Source of the DNA: BOG-938 sp035524315
GTDB lineage: Bacteria > Pseudomonadota > Alphaproteobacteria > Caulobacterales > Caulobacteraceae
Length of the DNA: 64,000 nucleotides
Assembly: GCA_035524315.1 (NCBI GenBank)
Contig: DATKPD010000063.1
Span: 88,211-152,210, forward strand
Direction of reading: 5' to 3'
The first letter of the stretch is position 1. Each line of letters starts with the position of its first letter. A program made the position numbers and the translations under genes. The notes beneath the pieces are model-generated. The model ran no database searches. It had not been told where the DNA came from and saw only the letters and a program-made list of their open reading frames with translations. Positions 1-8,889 of this stretch are shown here, in pieces.

Positions 1-57
1 CGCGCGGTCGCCGGCGTTTTCAGTCTGGTGAGGAAGCCTTCGCCCATGACGTGCGTT

Positions 58-636
58 CTAGCCGTCGGCCGGCGAGGGAGCAATTCGGCTTCGCCGAGGC
101 TGGGCGGGTACGCCGGCCACGACCATGTAGGGCTCTGTGCTGCGGGTTACGACCGCGTTGGCCGCGACCACGGTGCCCTTGGCCAAGGTGATTCCAGGCA
201 TGATGACGGCATTCGCGCCGATCCAGACATCGTCCTCAATGGTAATGGGCTCAGGAACGCTAGGTCTGGCGAAAATCGGCGGCTCGGCGCCCTCGAGCGT
301 GTGCTTTCCGGACGAGATCGTAACGTTGTTGCCGATCAAGACGTAATCGCCGATCGACACGCCGCCCAGACAGTTGATGTAGGTTCCGGTGTTGACGCCA
401 AAGTGCTTTCCGACGCTCAGGCGGCGCGTGTGCACCAAGGTCACGCCCTGCTGTATGATCGGCAGTCCGCCAAGCCTATGGAAGAGAATCTTGTAGATCG
501 GATAGCGCAGCAGGATGCCGGTAAAACCCGGAACGATCTGAAAAGGAGCCATCAGCCAGGCTTCCGCCTCGGACAGCACGATGTCCTGCAAAGACATGTC
601 GCGGATTTTCTCTCTGAGAAAGCGCAGGAACGACAT
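58..636 (-). CDS. Left-handed beta-helix (hexapeptide) acetyltransferase
   Basis: 192 aa. The C-terminal half (about residues 70-178) has hexapeptide repeats of a left-handed beta-helix, such as VSIGDYVLIGNNVTI and ITIEDDVWIGANAVI, with the likely catalytic His112 in SSGKHTLEG. This places it with WcaF/NodL/maltose-type O-acetyltransferases that move acetyl from acetyl-CoA to a sugar. It is the last of four minus-strand genes after the RgpF-like protein, gmd and rmd, so it probably acetylates a surface glycan or its precursor. An AAGGA ribosome site lies about 7 nt before the ATG. The acceptor sugar cannot be read from the sequence. Bases 1-57 downstream show nothing recognisable. Confidence 0.8.
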   Translation of the reverse strand: MSFLRFLREKIRDMSLQDIVLSEAEAWLMAPFQIVPGFTGILLRYPIYKILFHRLGGLPIIQQGVTLVHTRRLSVGKHFGVNTGTYINCLGGVSIGDYVLIGNNVTISSGKHTLEGAEPPIFARPSVPEPITIEDDVWIGANAVIMPGITLAKGTVVAANAVVTRSTEPYMVVAGVPAQPRRSRIAPSPADG

Positions 637-701
637 GTCTTATCCTTATCTTCGGCGTGGGCGGCCAGGATCGGTGTGAAAATTCCCCACCTGCGCCGAC
701 G

Positions 702-1670
702 TCAGCGGCCAAGGCCAAAGGCGCGGCGACGGTCTTCCAGAACGTCCAAGATAGTGTCGTCGACGGCCTTGGCGGGCGACCAACCCAGCGCCCGGAGCCG
801 CGATGCGTCGCCGACGATGCGTCGCAGGGGCGTGGACCTTAGCCGGCCCGGATCCACCCGCACCTCGATTTTCAGCGCCGCATGCGACAGGAGGCGGTCG
901 AGCAAATCGCCGATGCGCACAGCCACTCCAGACGCGACGTTGAACACGTTTGGGGCGTTGGCTTCGGGCGGGTGTTCGAGGATCAATTGATAGGCGGCCA
1001 CCACATCGGCCACGTCGAGGAAATCCCGCTCTTCGTCCAGGCTGCCGACCTCGATCAGAGGCGGCTGCAGTCCGGCCTCGATCCGGGCGATCTGGCCCGC
1101 GAAGTTCGGAACGACGAACGCGTCGCTCTGGCCCGGCCCCGTATGGTTGAACGGCCTCATCACCGTGGCCGCCAGCCCAGCGGCGGCGGCTTGGCGGACC
1201 AGGATGTCCGCCGCCGCCTTGCTGGCGGCATAGGGGTTGAGCGGCTGCAGCAACGCACCTTCGTCGACCGTGTGCAGGCCCTTGATGCTGTCGCCGTAGA
1301 CCTCGGCGCTGCTCACGAACAGCAGATGCGCGCCCGGCGTGAAGCGTTGCATCGCCAGCACGAGATTCAAAGTGCCACCGAGGTTGACGTCCCAGGCCAG
1401 GCGGGGGTCCTTGACCGAAGCTGTGACCGCGGCGATGGCCGCCAGATGCACCACCCTGTCGGGGCGAACCTGCTCAACCCATGCATCGACCGCCTCGGCG
1501 TCGGTGACATCGACGCTCACCGCGCCGTCTGGGCTCGCTGGGGCCTCGAGCCGCCAGTCAGGATGCGCGGCGGTCAAGGCGGCCGTGAGGTGACGCCCGA
1601 CAAAGCCGCCAGCGCCGGTTATCAGGACTGTGGTCGCCCGTTTTTCGCGGTCGTTAGACGCCGGATCCAT
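702..1670 (-). CDS. rmd: NAD(P)-dependent epimerase/dehydratase, probable GDP-6-deoxy-D-mannose reductase
   Basis: 322 aa extended SDR protein. The Rossmann motif GAGGFVG is at residues 19-25 and the catalytic pair Tyr147/Lys151 in YAASK. FNHTGPGQ and the late NVASG segment are typical of GDP-4-keto-6-deoxymannose reductases. It follows gmd and overlaps its 3' end by 17 nt, so the two are translationally coupled. Gmd would make GDP-4-keto-6-deoxy-D-mannose and this enzyme would reduce it to GDP-D-rhamnose. The exact product is inferred from the gmd partner; an epimerase with other specificity is possible. The ATG gives about a dozen residues before the Rossmann strand, slightly longer than usual. 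Confidence 0.78.
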   Translation of the reverse strand: MDPASNDREKRATTVLITGAGGFVGRHLTAALTAAHPDWRLEAPASPDGAVSVDVTDAEAVDAWVEQVRPDRVVHLAAIAAVTASVKDPRLAWDVNLGGTLNLVLAMQRFTPGAHLLFVSSAEVYGDSIKGLHTVDEGALLQPLNPYAASKAAADILVRQAAAAGLAATVMRPFNHTGPGQSDAFVVPNFAGQIARIEAGLQPPLIEVGSLDEERDFLDVADVVAAYQLILEHPPEANAPNVFNVASGVAVRIGDLLDRLLSHAALKIEVRVDPGRLRSTPLRRIVGDASRLRALGWSPAKAVDDTILDVLEDRRRAFGLGR

Positions 1671-2646
1671 GCTGCCGCCCGTTGAGCCTATCCAGATCGG
1701 CGTCGACCATTTCGATAATCATCGCTTCGAGCGAGACTTCCGGACTCCAGCCGAGCTTGGCCTGCGCCTTGGCGGGATTGCCGAGCAGGGTATCGACCTC
1801 GGCGGGGCGGAACAGCGCGGGGTCGATGAACAGATGGCTATCCATGTTCAGGCCGACGTGCTCGAAGGCGATTTTACACATATCGCGCACGGAGGTGGTG
1901 CGGCTCGTGGCGATGACGTAGTCGTCGGCTTGATCCTGTTGCAGCATCAGCCACATGGCGCGGACGTAGTCGCGGGCGTGGCCCCAGTCGCGCTTGGCGT
2001 CGATGTTGCCTAGAGCGAGCTTGTCGGCCAAGCCTAGCTTGATGCGGGCGACCCCGTCGGTCACCTTTCGGGTGACGAACTCGATCCCACGAAGCGGGCT
2101 CTCATGATTGAACAGTATGCCTGAGGACGCGTGCAGCCCGAAGCTTTCGCGATAGTTGATGGTGATCCAATGGCCGTAGAGCTTCGACACCGCGTACGGC
2201 GACCTGGGGTAGAAGGGCGTCGTTTCGCTTTGATGGGTCTCCTGGATCCGGCCGTACATTTCCGATGAGGACGCCTGGTAGAACCTGGCCTTGGGGCACA
2301 CGATCCTGACGGCTTCAAGAATGTTGGTAACGCCGATGGCGGTGACCTGCGCCGTCAGTTGGGGCTGGTGCCAGGAGGTGCCGACGTAGGATTGAGCCCC
2401 GAGGTTATAGACCTCGTCGGGCTCGATGTCGCGCAGGAGGCGGATCATGCTGGACATGTCCAACAGATCGCCATCGACGATGCGAACCTTATCCGCGACG
2501 CCGAGCCATCGAAGGCGGCTGTCGTGAAATCCGCCGCCGCTGGTCCGCCGGGCCATGCCGAAGACCTCATAGCCCTTGTCCAGCAGCAGAGCCGAAAGGT
2601 AGGCCCCGTCCTGTCCGGTGACTCCAGTGATCATTGCGCGGGGCAA
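1654..2646 (-). CDS. gmd: GDP-mannose 4,6-dehydratase
   Basis: 330 aa. GVTGQDGAYLS at residues 8-18 is the hallmark GMD nucleotide-binding loop. SSSEMYG (127-132) and YAVSK (Tyr151, Lys155) supply the catalytic triad, and NHESPLRG is also typical. It converts GDP-D-mannose to GDP-4-keto-6-deoxy-D-mannose using bound NADP. The start appears to be TTG (2644-2646): a GAGG lies 6 nt before it, while the internal ATG at 2632-2634 has no ribosome site. With rmd downstream this gives a GDP-rhamnose route feeding the neighbouring glycosyltransferases. The 115 bp before it probably hold its own promoter, but I cannot define one. Confidence 0.93.
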   Translation of the reverse strand: MPRAMITGVTGQDGAYLSALLLDKGYEVFGMARRTSGGGFHDSRLRWLGVADKVRIVDGDLLDMSSMIRLLRDIEPDEVYNLGAQSYVGTSWHQPQLTAQVTAIGVTNILEAVRIVCPKARFYQASSSEMYGRIQETHQSETTPFYPRSPYAVSKLYGHWITINYRESFGLHASSGILFNHESPLRGIEFVTRKVTDGVARIKLGLADKLALGNIDAKRDWGHARDYVRAMWLMLQQDQADDYVIATSRTTSVRDMCKIAFEHVGLNMDSHLFIDPALFRPAEVDTLLGNPAKAQAKLGWSPEVSLEAMIIEMVDADLDRLNGRQHGSGV

Positions 2647-2761
2647 AGTTTACCTCGTGGTTGGTTGGGGCCCTTATTAGGAGGGCCGGCCAAGAACGCA
2701 TAGACGATTTCGACGCAGCGCCGCGCGGCGGCGGCTTGACCCCACGCCCCCCGGCGACCCC

Positions 2762-3931
2762 CTAGCGGCGGTCATTCAGCCCCTTCGCGCGCTGACCGTC
2801 ATCGCCGGCCAGTTCCGGGCGGCACACCCTCACCCATTCAAACCCGGCCTCTTCGCAGGCGCGGAAATATATCCGCTCAATGGCGTGCGCCAGGGTGGCG
2901 TCGACCTGACCGTCCTCGGGGGGGAAATCCTCCGCCGATAAGTTCAGGTCGAGCAGGGGCTTTAGCGCCGCGCTCTTGGCCCAGAACATCGACCCGGACG
3001 GGAAATCCAGCGGGGCCTCGGGATCGATCGACATACCCATGCGGCGCGCCAAGGCCTGGGCGATATCCAGATTGTCGTCCCACGCGATATTGTTGCTCAC
3101 GGCAAAGTAGTGATCCGAGGCCACCATCCCCAAGCTCGGGGTATGTTCGAGGGCGGCCAGGATCGAGGTGGCGATCTCACGCTCGCCCATCAGGTTCTCG
3201 AACAGGAAATAACGCCACATCCTCAGGCATGAGTCGTGCGGCGACTTCTTGCTGTGCAGGTGAAGCACGATGGAATGCCGCGCGTACACGTCGCGAAAAG
3301 ACACCAGCTTGGGCGCTATGTCCCGGCCTCGATTGGGCGCGAGCCGCGTGGTTACCTGCCCCGCGGCCCAGCCGGTAAAAATCTGGTCGAGCCGTTTCTG
3401 CTTTTCGGCGGTATCGGTGGAAATGTAGAGATCAACCGGTCCGGGAATGTTTTTCAGATAGGCCCGCATCTCCGCCGCTAACTCCGGGTAGAAGATGTGC
3501 ATGATCACTCCCACTGGCGCGCTCAATGTCGGCGGAGGTAGATGTTTGCCAAACGGCACGGCCGTCGCGAGCCTCAGCGGCGCGGAGCGGGCAAGGCCCG
3601 GGACGGGGCGGCCCCGGGCCCTGCCCAGCATGCCGCCTAGGATTCCCTTGGCCGAGGCCTGAATTGGCGTCGGCAGGCGCAGCATCAAGGAGCGCAGAGC
3701 GAATACCGCCCGGTTGATTCTGCGCGCCTTCAGTTCTGCGAGGCGACGGGAATTTTTGTCGTGCACCTCGCGCAAGAAGACCAACTCCGCTTTGTCCGCG
3801 CCGTTGTCGCTCAAGCGCTCAGCCTTGTTCACCACCAGCGAAATGATCCGGTGTTCGGGCAAGAGCAGGGCGCGCTCGTGCAAATGCGCGGTGATGGTGG
3901 CGGCGAGGCGTCTGGCGCGGGCAATCAGCAT
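2762..3931 (-). CDS. RgpF-like (rhamnan synthesis F family) protein
   Basis: 389 aa. The middle and C-terminal part resembles the RgpF family: GVIMHIFYPELAAEM near residue 138, then YISTDTAEK, NRGRDIAP, LHLHSKKS, and FPSGSMFWAK near residue 315. Family members are glycosyltransferase-like proteins of rhamnose-containing polysaccharide synthesis. The N-terminal 130 residues are basic and not recognised. It is the first gene of the minus-strand set with gmd and rmd, which fits the building of a rhamnose polymer. No good Shine-Dalgarno sequence precedes the ATG (3929-3931). Exact activity is unproven. Confidence 0.7.
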   Translation of the reverse strand: MLIARARRLAATITAHLHERALLLPEHRIISLVVNKAERLSDNGADKAELVFLREVHDKNSRRLAELKARRINRAVFALRSLMLRLPTPIQASAKGILGGMLGRARGRPVPGLARSAPLRLATAVPFGKHLPPPTLSAPVGVIMHIFYPELAAEMRAYLKNIPGPVDLYISTDTAEKQKRLDQIFTGWAAGQVTTRLAPNRGRDIAPKLVSFRDVYARHSIVLHLHSKKSPHDSCLRMWRYFLFENLMGEREIATSILAALEHTPSLGMVASDHYFAVSNNIAWDDNLDIAQALARRMGMSIDPEAPLDFPSGSMFWAKSAALKPLLDLNLSAEDFPPEDGQVDATLAHAIERIYFRACEEAGFEWVRVCRPELAGDDGQRAKGLNDRR

Positions 3932-4115
3932 TCTGGGCGGTGACGGATGTGGTGCGCCCTCCTAGTCCCTTTGCGAACGGTTGGACAAGCTCACATTCCC
4001 ACGGCCTGGCTGGCGCCTGGCGATCGGAGACCCTTCCATCGGCGTCCTTGGCCGGGCTATTGAAGCGGAAGGACGAGACACAAGCGACAGCGCCCGCGCG
4101 CGTGATCGGAGCAAA

Positions 4116-5765
4116 GTGAAGTTCGGCGACGGATTGCATAGGTTTCGCGCCGCCCTGGACAGACACGGGCCCGCGGCGTTTTGCAAAATCATCTGGGACG
4201 TGGTGCGCCGGATCGGCCCAGCCGGCGCCGCGCGGCTGATCGACCAGGACCAGCCGTTCACCTCGGTCGCCCGAGCCGACAACGCTGAACGCACGCCCGT
4301 CTGGCCGCCGCGCCTGGATGGCGGCGGCATGATTTCCGCTGACCTCTGGCGGCGTTGGGCCAAGTCCTGGACGACGGCCAGAGTCGCTTCAGATCCCTCG
4401 ATCGCCTTCGTCCTGCCTGGCGACGGCGACGATCCGGCTCAACATGCGGCCGTCACTGCCGCCGCGCCTGGAGCCGCGATTGTCACGACAGCGACGCTAG
4501 AGCCCGATCCTGCCTGGATCTATGTGTTCCTGGAACCCGGAGATGTCCCCCAGCCGGCGTTGGCGAGCACTGTGCGCGGCGCATTTCTGGGCGCGACGCA
4601 GGTTGTGACCTTCGACCACTTTTTCTCCCGGGGCGAAGCGATCGGCCTGTCCTTGGCGCCGGGCGCAAACCTTCCCCGCCTGCTCGAGGACGAGGCGCTC
4701 TATCGCCGCGGCGCGGTAAGCGGCGCGTTTTTGGCCGCCGCGACGACTGGCGCGTCGCTACGGGATCGTATCGCTGGCTGGGCCAGCGCATTGACGCCAG
4801 ACGAGCTCCGGCGCGCGTGGGTTCATCTTGGAGAGCCGCTGGTTCAGGCGCCGCCCCCCGAGAGCCACCTCTCCCGTCTACCGACGCCCAGCGGCCTGGC
4901 GCCGTCTTCGCTCGGCGGCGTCTCTGCGATTATCTGCACGCGCGACAAGGGCCGGCTGACCCGCCAGCTGGTGCGTCAACTCCTGAGCTTGCCGCCGGCT
5001 CAGGTCGCTGAAGTGATCATTTTGTCCAACGGCACGACCGATCCCTACGCCCTGCAGACCTTGGTCGACCTGGCGGCCGATCCGCGGGTTATGGTGCAGC
5101 GCCAGGACCAGCCGTTCAACTTCTCCAAGCTTTGCAACGCCGGCGTCGCCTTGTCTCGCTCAGCCGGGCCCTTGCTTTTCCTCAACGACGACATCGCGCC
5201 GATCAATGACGACTGGCTGGACTGCCTGCTGGCCCGGCTGGGGGTTGTGGGAACAGGAGCGGTCGGTCCCCTGCTGCTCTACCCCGACGAGCGAGTCCAG
5301 CACGCCGGCATGTATCTGCGTCTGCCAGGCGGCGCCGGTCATGTCCTGCGCGGCGCGCGCCTGCCCGAGGATGACCCATTGGGCCTGACGTCGACGGCCC
5401 GCGAGGTGAGTTGCCTGACGGGCGCGGTTTTATTGGTCGACCGCACCGCGTTCCACAGTGTCGGCGGCTTCGATGAGGAGCTGGCGTTGTCTTTCCAGGA
5501 CGCCGACCTGTGTCTCAAGCTGTACGCTGCGGGCTTGCGAAACGTCCTTGAGCCGCGCGCCGCGCTCTTGCACATGGAGTCAGTTTCACTCGGCGTCGTT
5601 GCGCCGGATGAGGCCACGGCGCTGCAACGCCATCGGGAACTGCGGCTGTTCGCCGATCGCTGGACGCACACCTTTCCGCAAGATCCGTTTCACTCGACGG
5701 CGCTCGATCCTGCGGATGAATCCGGTCGCCGCTTGCGGCGCCTCGCCGATCGACTGGCCGTCTAA
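4116..5765 (+). CDS. Family 2 glycosyltransferase
   Basis: About 549 aa from the GTG at 4116. The GT2 core is in the C-terminal half: SAIICTRDKG, a long Rossmann-like stretch, FLNDDIAP (the DxD-like metal site), VGPLLLYPDERVQHAG, GGFDEELALSFQDADLC (the acceptor-base ED-like motif) and a closing LLHMES. The N-terminal 250 residues are unassigned and may be an accessory domain. The open frame extends upstream to a TTG at 3981; the GTG has GGAG 4 nt before it, so it was chosen with moderate trust. It is divergent from the RgpF-like gene and followed by another glycosyltransferase. Donor and acceptor unknown. Confidence 0.78.
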   Translation: MKFGDGLHRFRAALDRHGPAAFCKIIWDVVRRIGPAGAARLIDQDQPFTSVARADNAERTPVWPPRLDGGGMISADLWRRWAKSWTTARVASDPSIAFVLPGDGDDPAQHAAVTAAAPGAAIVTTATLEPDPAWIYVFLEPGDVPQPALASTVRGAFLGATQVVTFDHFFSRGEAIGLSLAPGANLPRLLEDEALYRRGAVSGAFLAAATTGASLRDRIAGWASALTPDELRRAWVHLGEPLVQAPPPESHLSRLPTPSGLAPSSLGGVSAIICTRDKGRLTRQLVRQLLSLPPAQVAEVIILSNGTTDPYALQTLVDLAADPRVMVQRQDQPFNFSKLCNAGVALSRSAGPLLFLNDDIAPINDDWLDCLLARLGVVGTGAVGPLLLYPDERVQHAGMYLRLPGGAGHVLRGARLPEDDPLGLTSTAREVSCLTGAVLLVDRTAFHSVGGFDEELALSFQDADLCLKLYAAGLRNVLEPRAALLHMESVSLGVVAPDEATALQRHRELRLFADRWTHTFPQDPFHSTALDPADESGRRLRRLADRLAV

Positions 5766-5884
5766 GGCGAGAGGTCGCGAACGGCCCTTCTGATGTTCTG
5801 ACGGGCGCCGAACCGCCACTGCGGATGTTCGTCGGCAGGGAAAAACGCTACAGCAAGTCAGATGCCCATACAGGCCTGTCCCGC

Positions 5885-7117
5885 ATGAGTTTTTTGGACC
5901 GAGTTCGGCGGATCAGCCGCGCCCTGCCGATCGATCCGCGCCTGCTCCACCGCCTGCGCCGCGGCGCCGCCGTGGGTTTTCGTCTCACCGCGTGGGTCAA
6001 GCTCGGCCGCAAGCGCCGTCGCGAGACGCCGAGGCCCGGCCCGGTCTGCGTGGTCGGGTTTCACGGCTCGGTCCTTGGCATCGGCGAAGCAGCGCGCGGC
6101 CTCACCCAGGCCCTGCGGCTGGCCGGGGCGGACGTGCGGGAGTGGGACATCAGCGTCCTGTTCGGCCACGACGTACGGCTGGATTGCACCGCCCCGGCCG
6201 AGCCGCCGGCGGATGCGGTCGCCCTGGTCCTATTCCTCAACCCCAACGAACTGGTGCAACTCGTCGCCATGGCGGGGGCCGCGCCGTTCCAGGATCGTTT
6301 CTGCGTCGGTCTTTGGTTCTGGGAGCTCGAACAGATCCCACGAAGCTGGCGCGCCGCGATGCGCTATGTCGACGAAGCCTGGGGTGGCAGCGGATTTTGC
6401 GCGCAGGCCATCGCTGGGCGCGCGCCCAAAGGGTTGCCGGTGCGGGCCCTGCCGTGTCCCGCGCCAGTGGTCCGGCCCGCGCCCGACCGGGCCGCGTTCG
6501 ACTTGCCCGCGGACACGCTCGTCGTCCTGACCGCGTTCGACGTGCGCTCCGGCTTCACGCGAAAGAATCCCCTCGCCGCGGTGCGCGCGTTCCGCAAGGC
6601 CAACGCCGGCGGCAAGGCCGTGATGGTGTGCAAGGCCGCCGGGGTGGAGGGCGCGCCCGATCTGGTCGAGGCCCTGCGCCGGGAGATCGGCGAGGCGGGC
6701 GACGTGCGGCTGATGACCGACTGGCTGACCGGCGCTCAGATGAAGGCCCTGATCGCGAGCGCCGATATCGTGCTGTCGATGCACCGCTCGGAGGGGTTCG
6801 GCCTGTTGCCCGCCCAGGCGATGGCGGCGGGCAAGGCGGTGGTCGCCACCGGCTGGTCGGCGAACCTCGACTTCATGACGCCCGACAACAGCATGCTGGT
6901 CGACTACGTTCTGGTCCCGGTGCAGGACCCGCAGGGGCTCTACGACGGCGGCCGCTGGGCCGACCCGGATGTGGACGACGCGGCGCGAAAGCTCGCGGCG
7001 CTGTTCGACGATCCCGCCTTGCGCGCGCGGCTCGGCGCACAGGCGGCGGACGACATCGCCCGCTTGCTCGATCCCGCCGCGATCGGCGCCCAGGCGCGGG
7101 CCTGGCTGGAAGGCTAG
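5885..7117 (+). CDS. Family 4 (GT-B) glycosyltransferase
   Basis: About 410 aa. The N-terminal domain has FHGSVLGIGEAARG (loop binding the acceptor side) and VGLWFWELEQIP. The C-terminal domain carries SMHRSEGFGLLPAQAMAAGKAV, the GT4 E-x7-E-type donor-binding region. This is a retaining nucleotide-sugar transferase of the kind found in polysaccharide clusters. The frame is open from 5825, but the ATG at 5885 gives the usual N-terminus MSFLDRVRR; neither start has a clear ribosome site. Its stop overlaps the stop of the convergent rfbC by 3 nt. Sugar specificity cannot be told. Confidence 0.8.
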   Translation: MSFLDRVRRISRALPIDPRLLHRLRRGAAVGFRLTAWVKLGRKRRRETPRPGPVCVVGFHGSVLGIGEAARGLTQALRLAGADVREWDISVLFGHDVRLDCTAPAEPPADAVALVLFLNPNELVQLVAMAGAAPFQDRFCVGLWFWELEQIPRSWRAAMRYVDEAWGGSGFCAQAIAGRAPKGLPVRALPCPAPVVRPAPDRAAFDLPADTLVVLTAFDVRSGFTRKNPLAAVRAFRKANAGGKAVMVCKAAGVEGAPDLVEALRREIGEAGDVRLMTDWLTGAQMKALIASADIVLSMHRSEGFGLLPAQAMAAGKAVVATGWSANLDFMTPDNSMLVDYVLVPVQDPQGLYDGGRWADPDVDDAARKLAALFDDPALRARLGAQAADDIARLLDPAAIGAQARAWLEG

Positions 7118-7671
7118 AGCCGAAAGATCGGCGGCAGGTCCTTCAGGCGCGGCGCCTTGGCGTCCTTGTCCGACACCAGAGGCTCGGCGCCGTCCAGCGG
7201 CCAGTCAACGCCGATGTCGGGGTCAAGCGGCGAGACGCCGCCGTCGTGCTCGCGCGAATAGTAGGCGGTGACCTTATAGAGGAACTCCACGTCGTCGGTC
7301 AGGGTGCAGAAGCCGTGCAGGAAGCCCGGCGGCACCCACAGCTGGCGCCAATTGTCCTCGCTCAGCTCCACGGCGATGTGGCGGCCGAAGGTGGGCGAAC
7401 CGTGGCGCGCGTCGACCGCCACGTCCACCACCGCCCCGCGCGTGACGCGCACCAGCTTGCCCTGGGCGAAGGGCGGCGCCTGGTAGTGAAGGCCGCGGAT
7501 CACGCCCTTGCGGGTCGAGCGCGAGTGGTTGTCCTGGACGAACACCGTCGGACCGACCGCCGCGTCGAACGCGTCCTGCCGGAAGGTCTCGGAAAAGAAG
7601 CCCCGGGCGTCGCCGTGGCGCACGGGGGTCAGCAGCAGCGGCCCCTCGATATCGAACGTCTCGACCTGCAC
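7114..7671 (-). CDS. rfbC: dTDP-4-dehydrorhamnose 3,5-epimerase-family protein
   Basis: 185 aa, the usual RmlC length. Features include DARGFFSETF, GVIRGLHYQ with the catalytic His62, VTRGAVVDVAVD, WVPPGFLHGF (His119) and KVTAYYS with the active-site tyrosine near 137. RmlC epimerises dTDP-4-keto-6-deoxyglucose at C3 and C5 in dTDP-L-rhamnose synthesis. The start is a GTG with GGAG 5 nt upstream, 14 bp after the pseB-like stop, so both are one transcript. No rfbA, rfbB or rfbD is in the window; a relative acting on a different keto-sugar, perhaps the product of its pseB-like partner, is possible. Confidence 0.88.
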   Translation of the reverse strand: MQVETFDIEGPLLLTPVRHGDARGFFSETFRQDAFDAAVGPTVFVQDNHSRSTRKGVIRGLHYQAPPFAQGKLVRVTRGAVVDVAVDARHGSPTFGRHIAVELSEDNWRQLWVPPGFLHGFCTLTDDVEFLYKVTAYYSREHDGGVSPLDPDIGVDWPLDGAEPLVSDKDAKAPRLKDLPPIFRL

Positions 7672-7685
7672 GCCGTCTCCGCGGA

Positions 7686-8753
7686 TCAGCCCTTGATGGC
7701 CGCCGCCAGTAGCAGTTGCAGGCCGCGCGCGTCCAGGCCCTCGGGGTTGCGGTCCGAGGCGTAGGAGAAGCCTTCCGCCATGGGCTTGGCGCCGTGGTCC
7801 AGATAGTGGCGCCGGCGCGCGGCGTAGAGATCGGGCAGGATCACATAGCGGTCGTGCAGCTCGACGGTGGCGCGCGCGTCGTCCTCGGGCACCATCACCT
7901 CGTGCAGCTTCTCGCCCGGCCGGATGCCGACGACCTTGTGCGGCAGGTGCGGGGCGATGGCGCGGGCCAGCTCGGTGGTCTTGAGCGACGGGATCTTGGG
8001 CACGAAGATCTCGCTCCCCTGCATCAGCGCCAAGCTCGACAGCACGAAGTTCACGCCCTGCTCGAGCGTGATCCAGAAGCGCGTCATGCGCTCGTCGGTG
8101 ATCGGCAGCTCGGCCGCGCCCTCGGCCAGCAGCTTTTGGAAGAACGGCGCGACCGAACCGCGCGAGCCCACCACATTGCCGTAGCGCACCACCGAAAAGC
8201 GCGTGCCGGCGTCGCCGGCCATGGCCTCGGCCGCGCAGAAGATCTTGTCCGACGCCAGTTTGGAGGCGCCGTAGAGGTTGATCGGATTGGCCGCCTTGTC
8301 GGTCGATAGGGCCACCACGCGCTTGACCTTCTGGGCGATGGCCGCGTTGACCACGTTCTCGGCGCCCATGACGTTGGTCTTGATGCACTCGAAGGGGTTG
8401 TACTCGGCGATGGTCACGTGCTTGAGCGCGGCGGCGTGGATCACATAGTCGACCCCGCGCATGGCCGTTTCCAGCCGCGCCTGGTCGCGCACGTCGCCGA
8501 TGAAATAACGCATGAACGGATGGCGCTCGGGCGGGAAAGCCTGGGCCATCTCGTACTGCTTCAGCTCGTCGCGGCTGTAGACGATCAGCTTCTTGGGCTT
8601 GAATTCGCGGCAGACCATGTCGACGAAGGCCCGCCCGAACGAGCCAGTGCCGCCGGTGATCAGCACGGTCTGTCCGTTCAGGTCCGCCCGTGGCGAGCGG
8701 AAATCCCGCATCTGCAGGGCGGCGCTCAAATCGGCGGGCAGGGCGGCGGGCAT
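7686..8753 (-). CDS. pseB: UDP-N-acetylglucosamine 4,6-dehydratase (PseB/FlmA type)
   Basis: 355 aa. LITGGTGSFGRAF is the nucleotide-binding loop, AALKHV and STDKAANPINLYGASKLASD are signatures of the PseB/FlaA1/CapD-short group, and RYGNVVGSRGSV follows. The enzyme removes water from UDP-GlcNAc to form a 4-keto-6-deoxy sugar, the first step toward pseudaminic acid-like or QuiNAc/FucNAc-type sugars. In Caulobacter the equivalent FlmA serves flagellin glycosylation. Residues 1-25 before the Rossmann strand are longer than usual; an internal ATG at 8706-8708 lacks a ribosome site. Divergent from the DegT aminotransferase, which may use its keto-sugar. Confidence 0.85.
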   Translation of the reverse strand: MPAALPADLSAALQMRDFRSPRADLNGQTVLITGGTGSFGRAFVDMVCREFKPKKLIVYSRDELKQYEMAQAFPPERHPFMRYFIGDVRDQARLETAMRGVDYVIHAAALKHVTIAEYNPFECIKTNVMGAENVVNAAIAQKVKRVVALSTDKAANPINLYGASKLASDKIFCAAEAMAGDAGTRFSVVRYGNVVGSRGSVAPFFQKLLAEGAAELPITDERMTRFWITLEQGVNFVLSSLALMQGSEIFVPKIPSLKTTELARAIAPHLPHKVVGIRPGEKLHEVMVPEDDARATVELHDRYVILPDLYAARRRHYLDHGAKPMAEGFSYASDRNPEGLDARGLQLLLAAAIKG

Positions 8754-8889
8754 GGGGCTCGAATCCTATGATCGCCCATGCTGGTCAAAACGTGGTTAAC
8801 AGGCCGTAACAAGCGTTGAACTGAAATTCGGCGAACGGCTGTGCTATCCAGTCGCCCGCGAATCCCTGCTTCGATTTCAAGGACCTGTC

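Noticed and set aside
8793..8810. CtrA-like TTAACAGGCCGTAAC between pseB and the aminotransferase
   Set aside because: The spacing is one base short and the second half is GTAAC instead of TTAAC; too weak to call.
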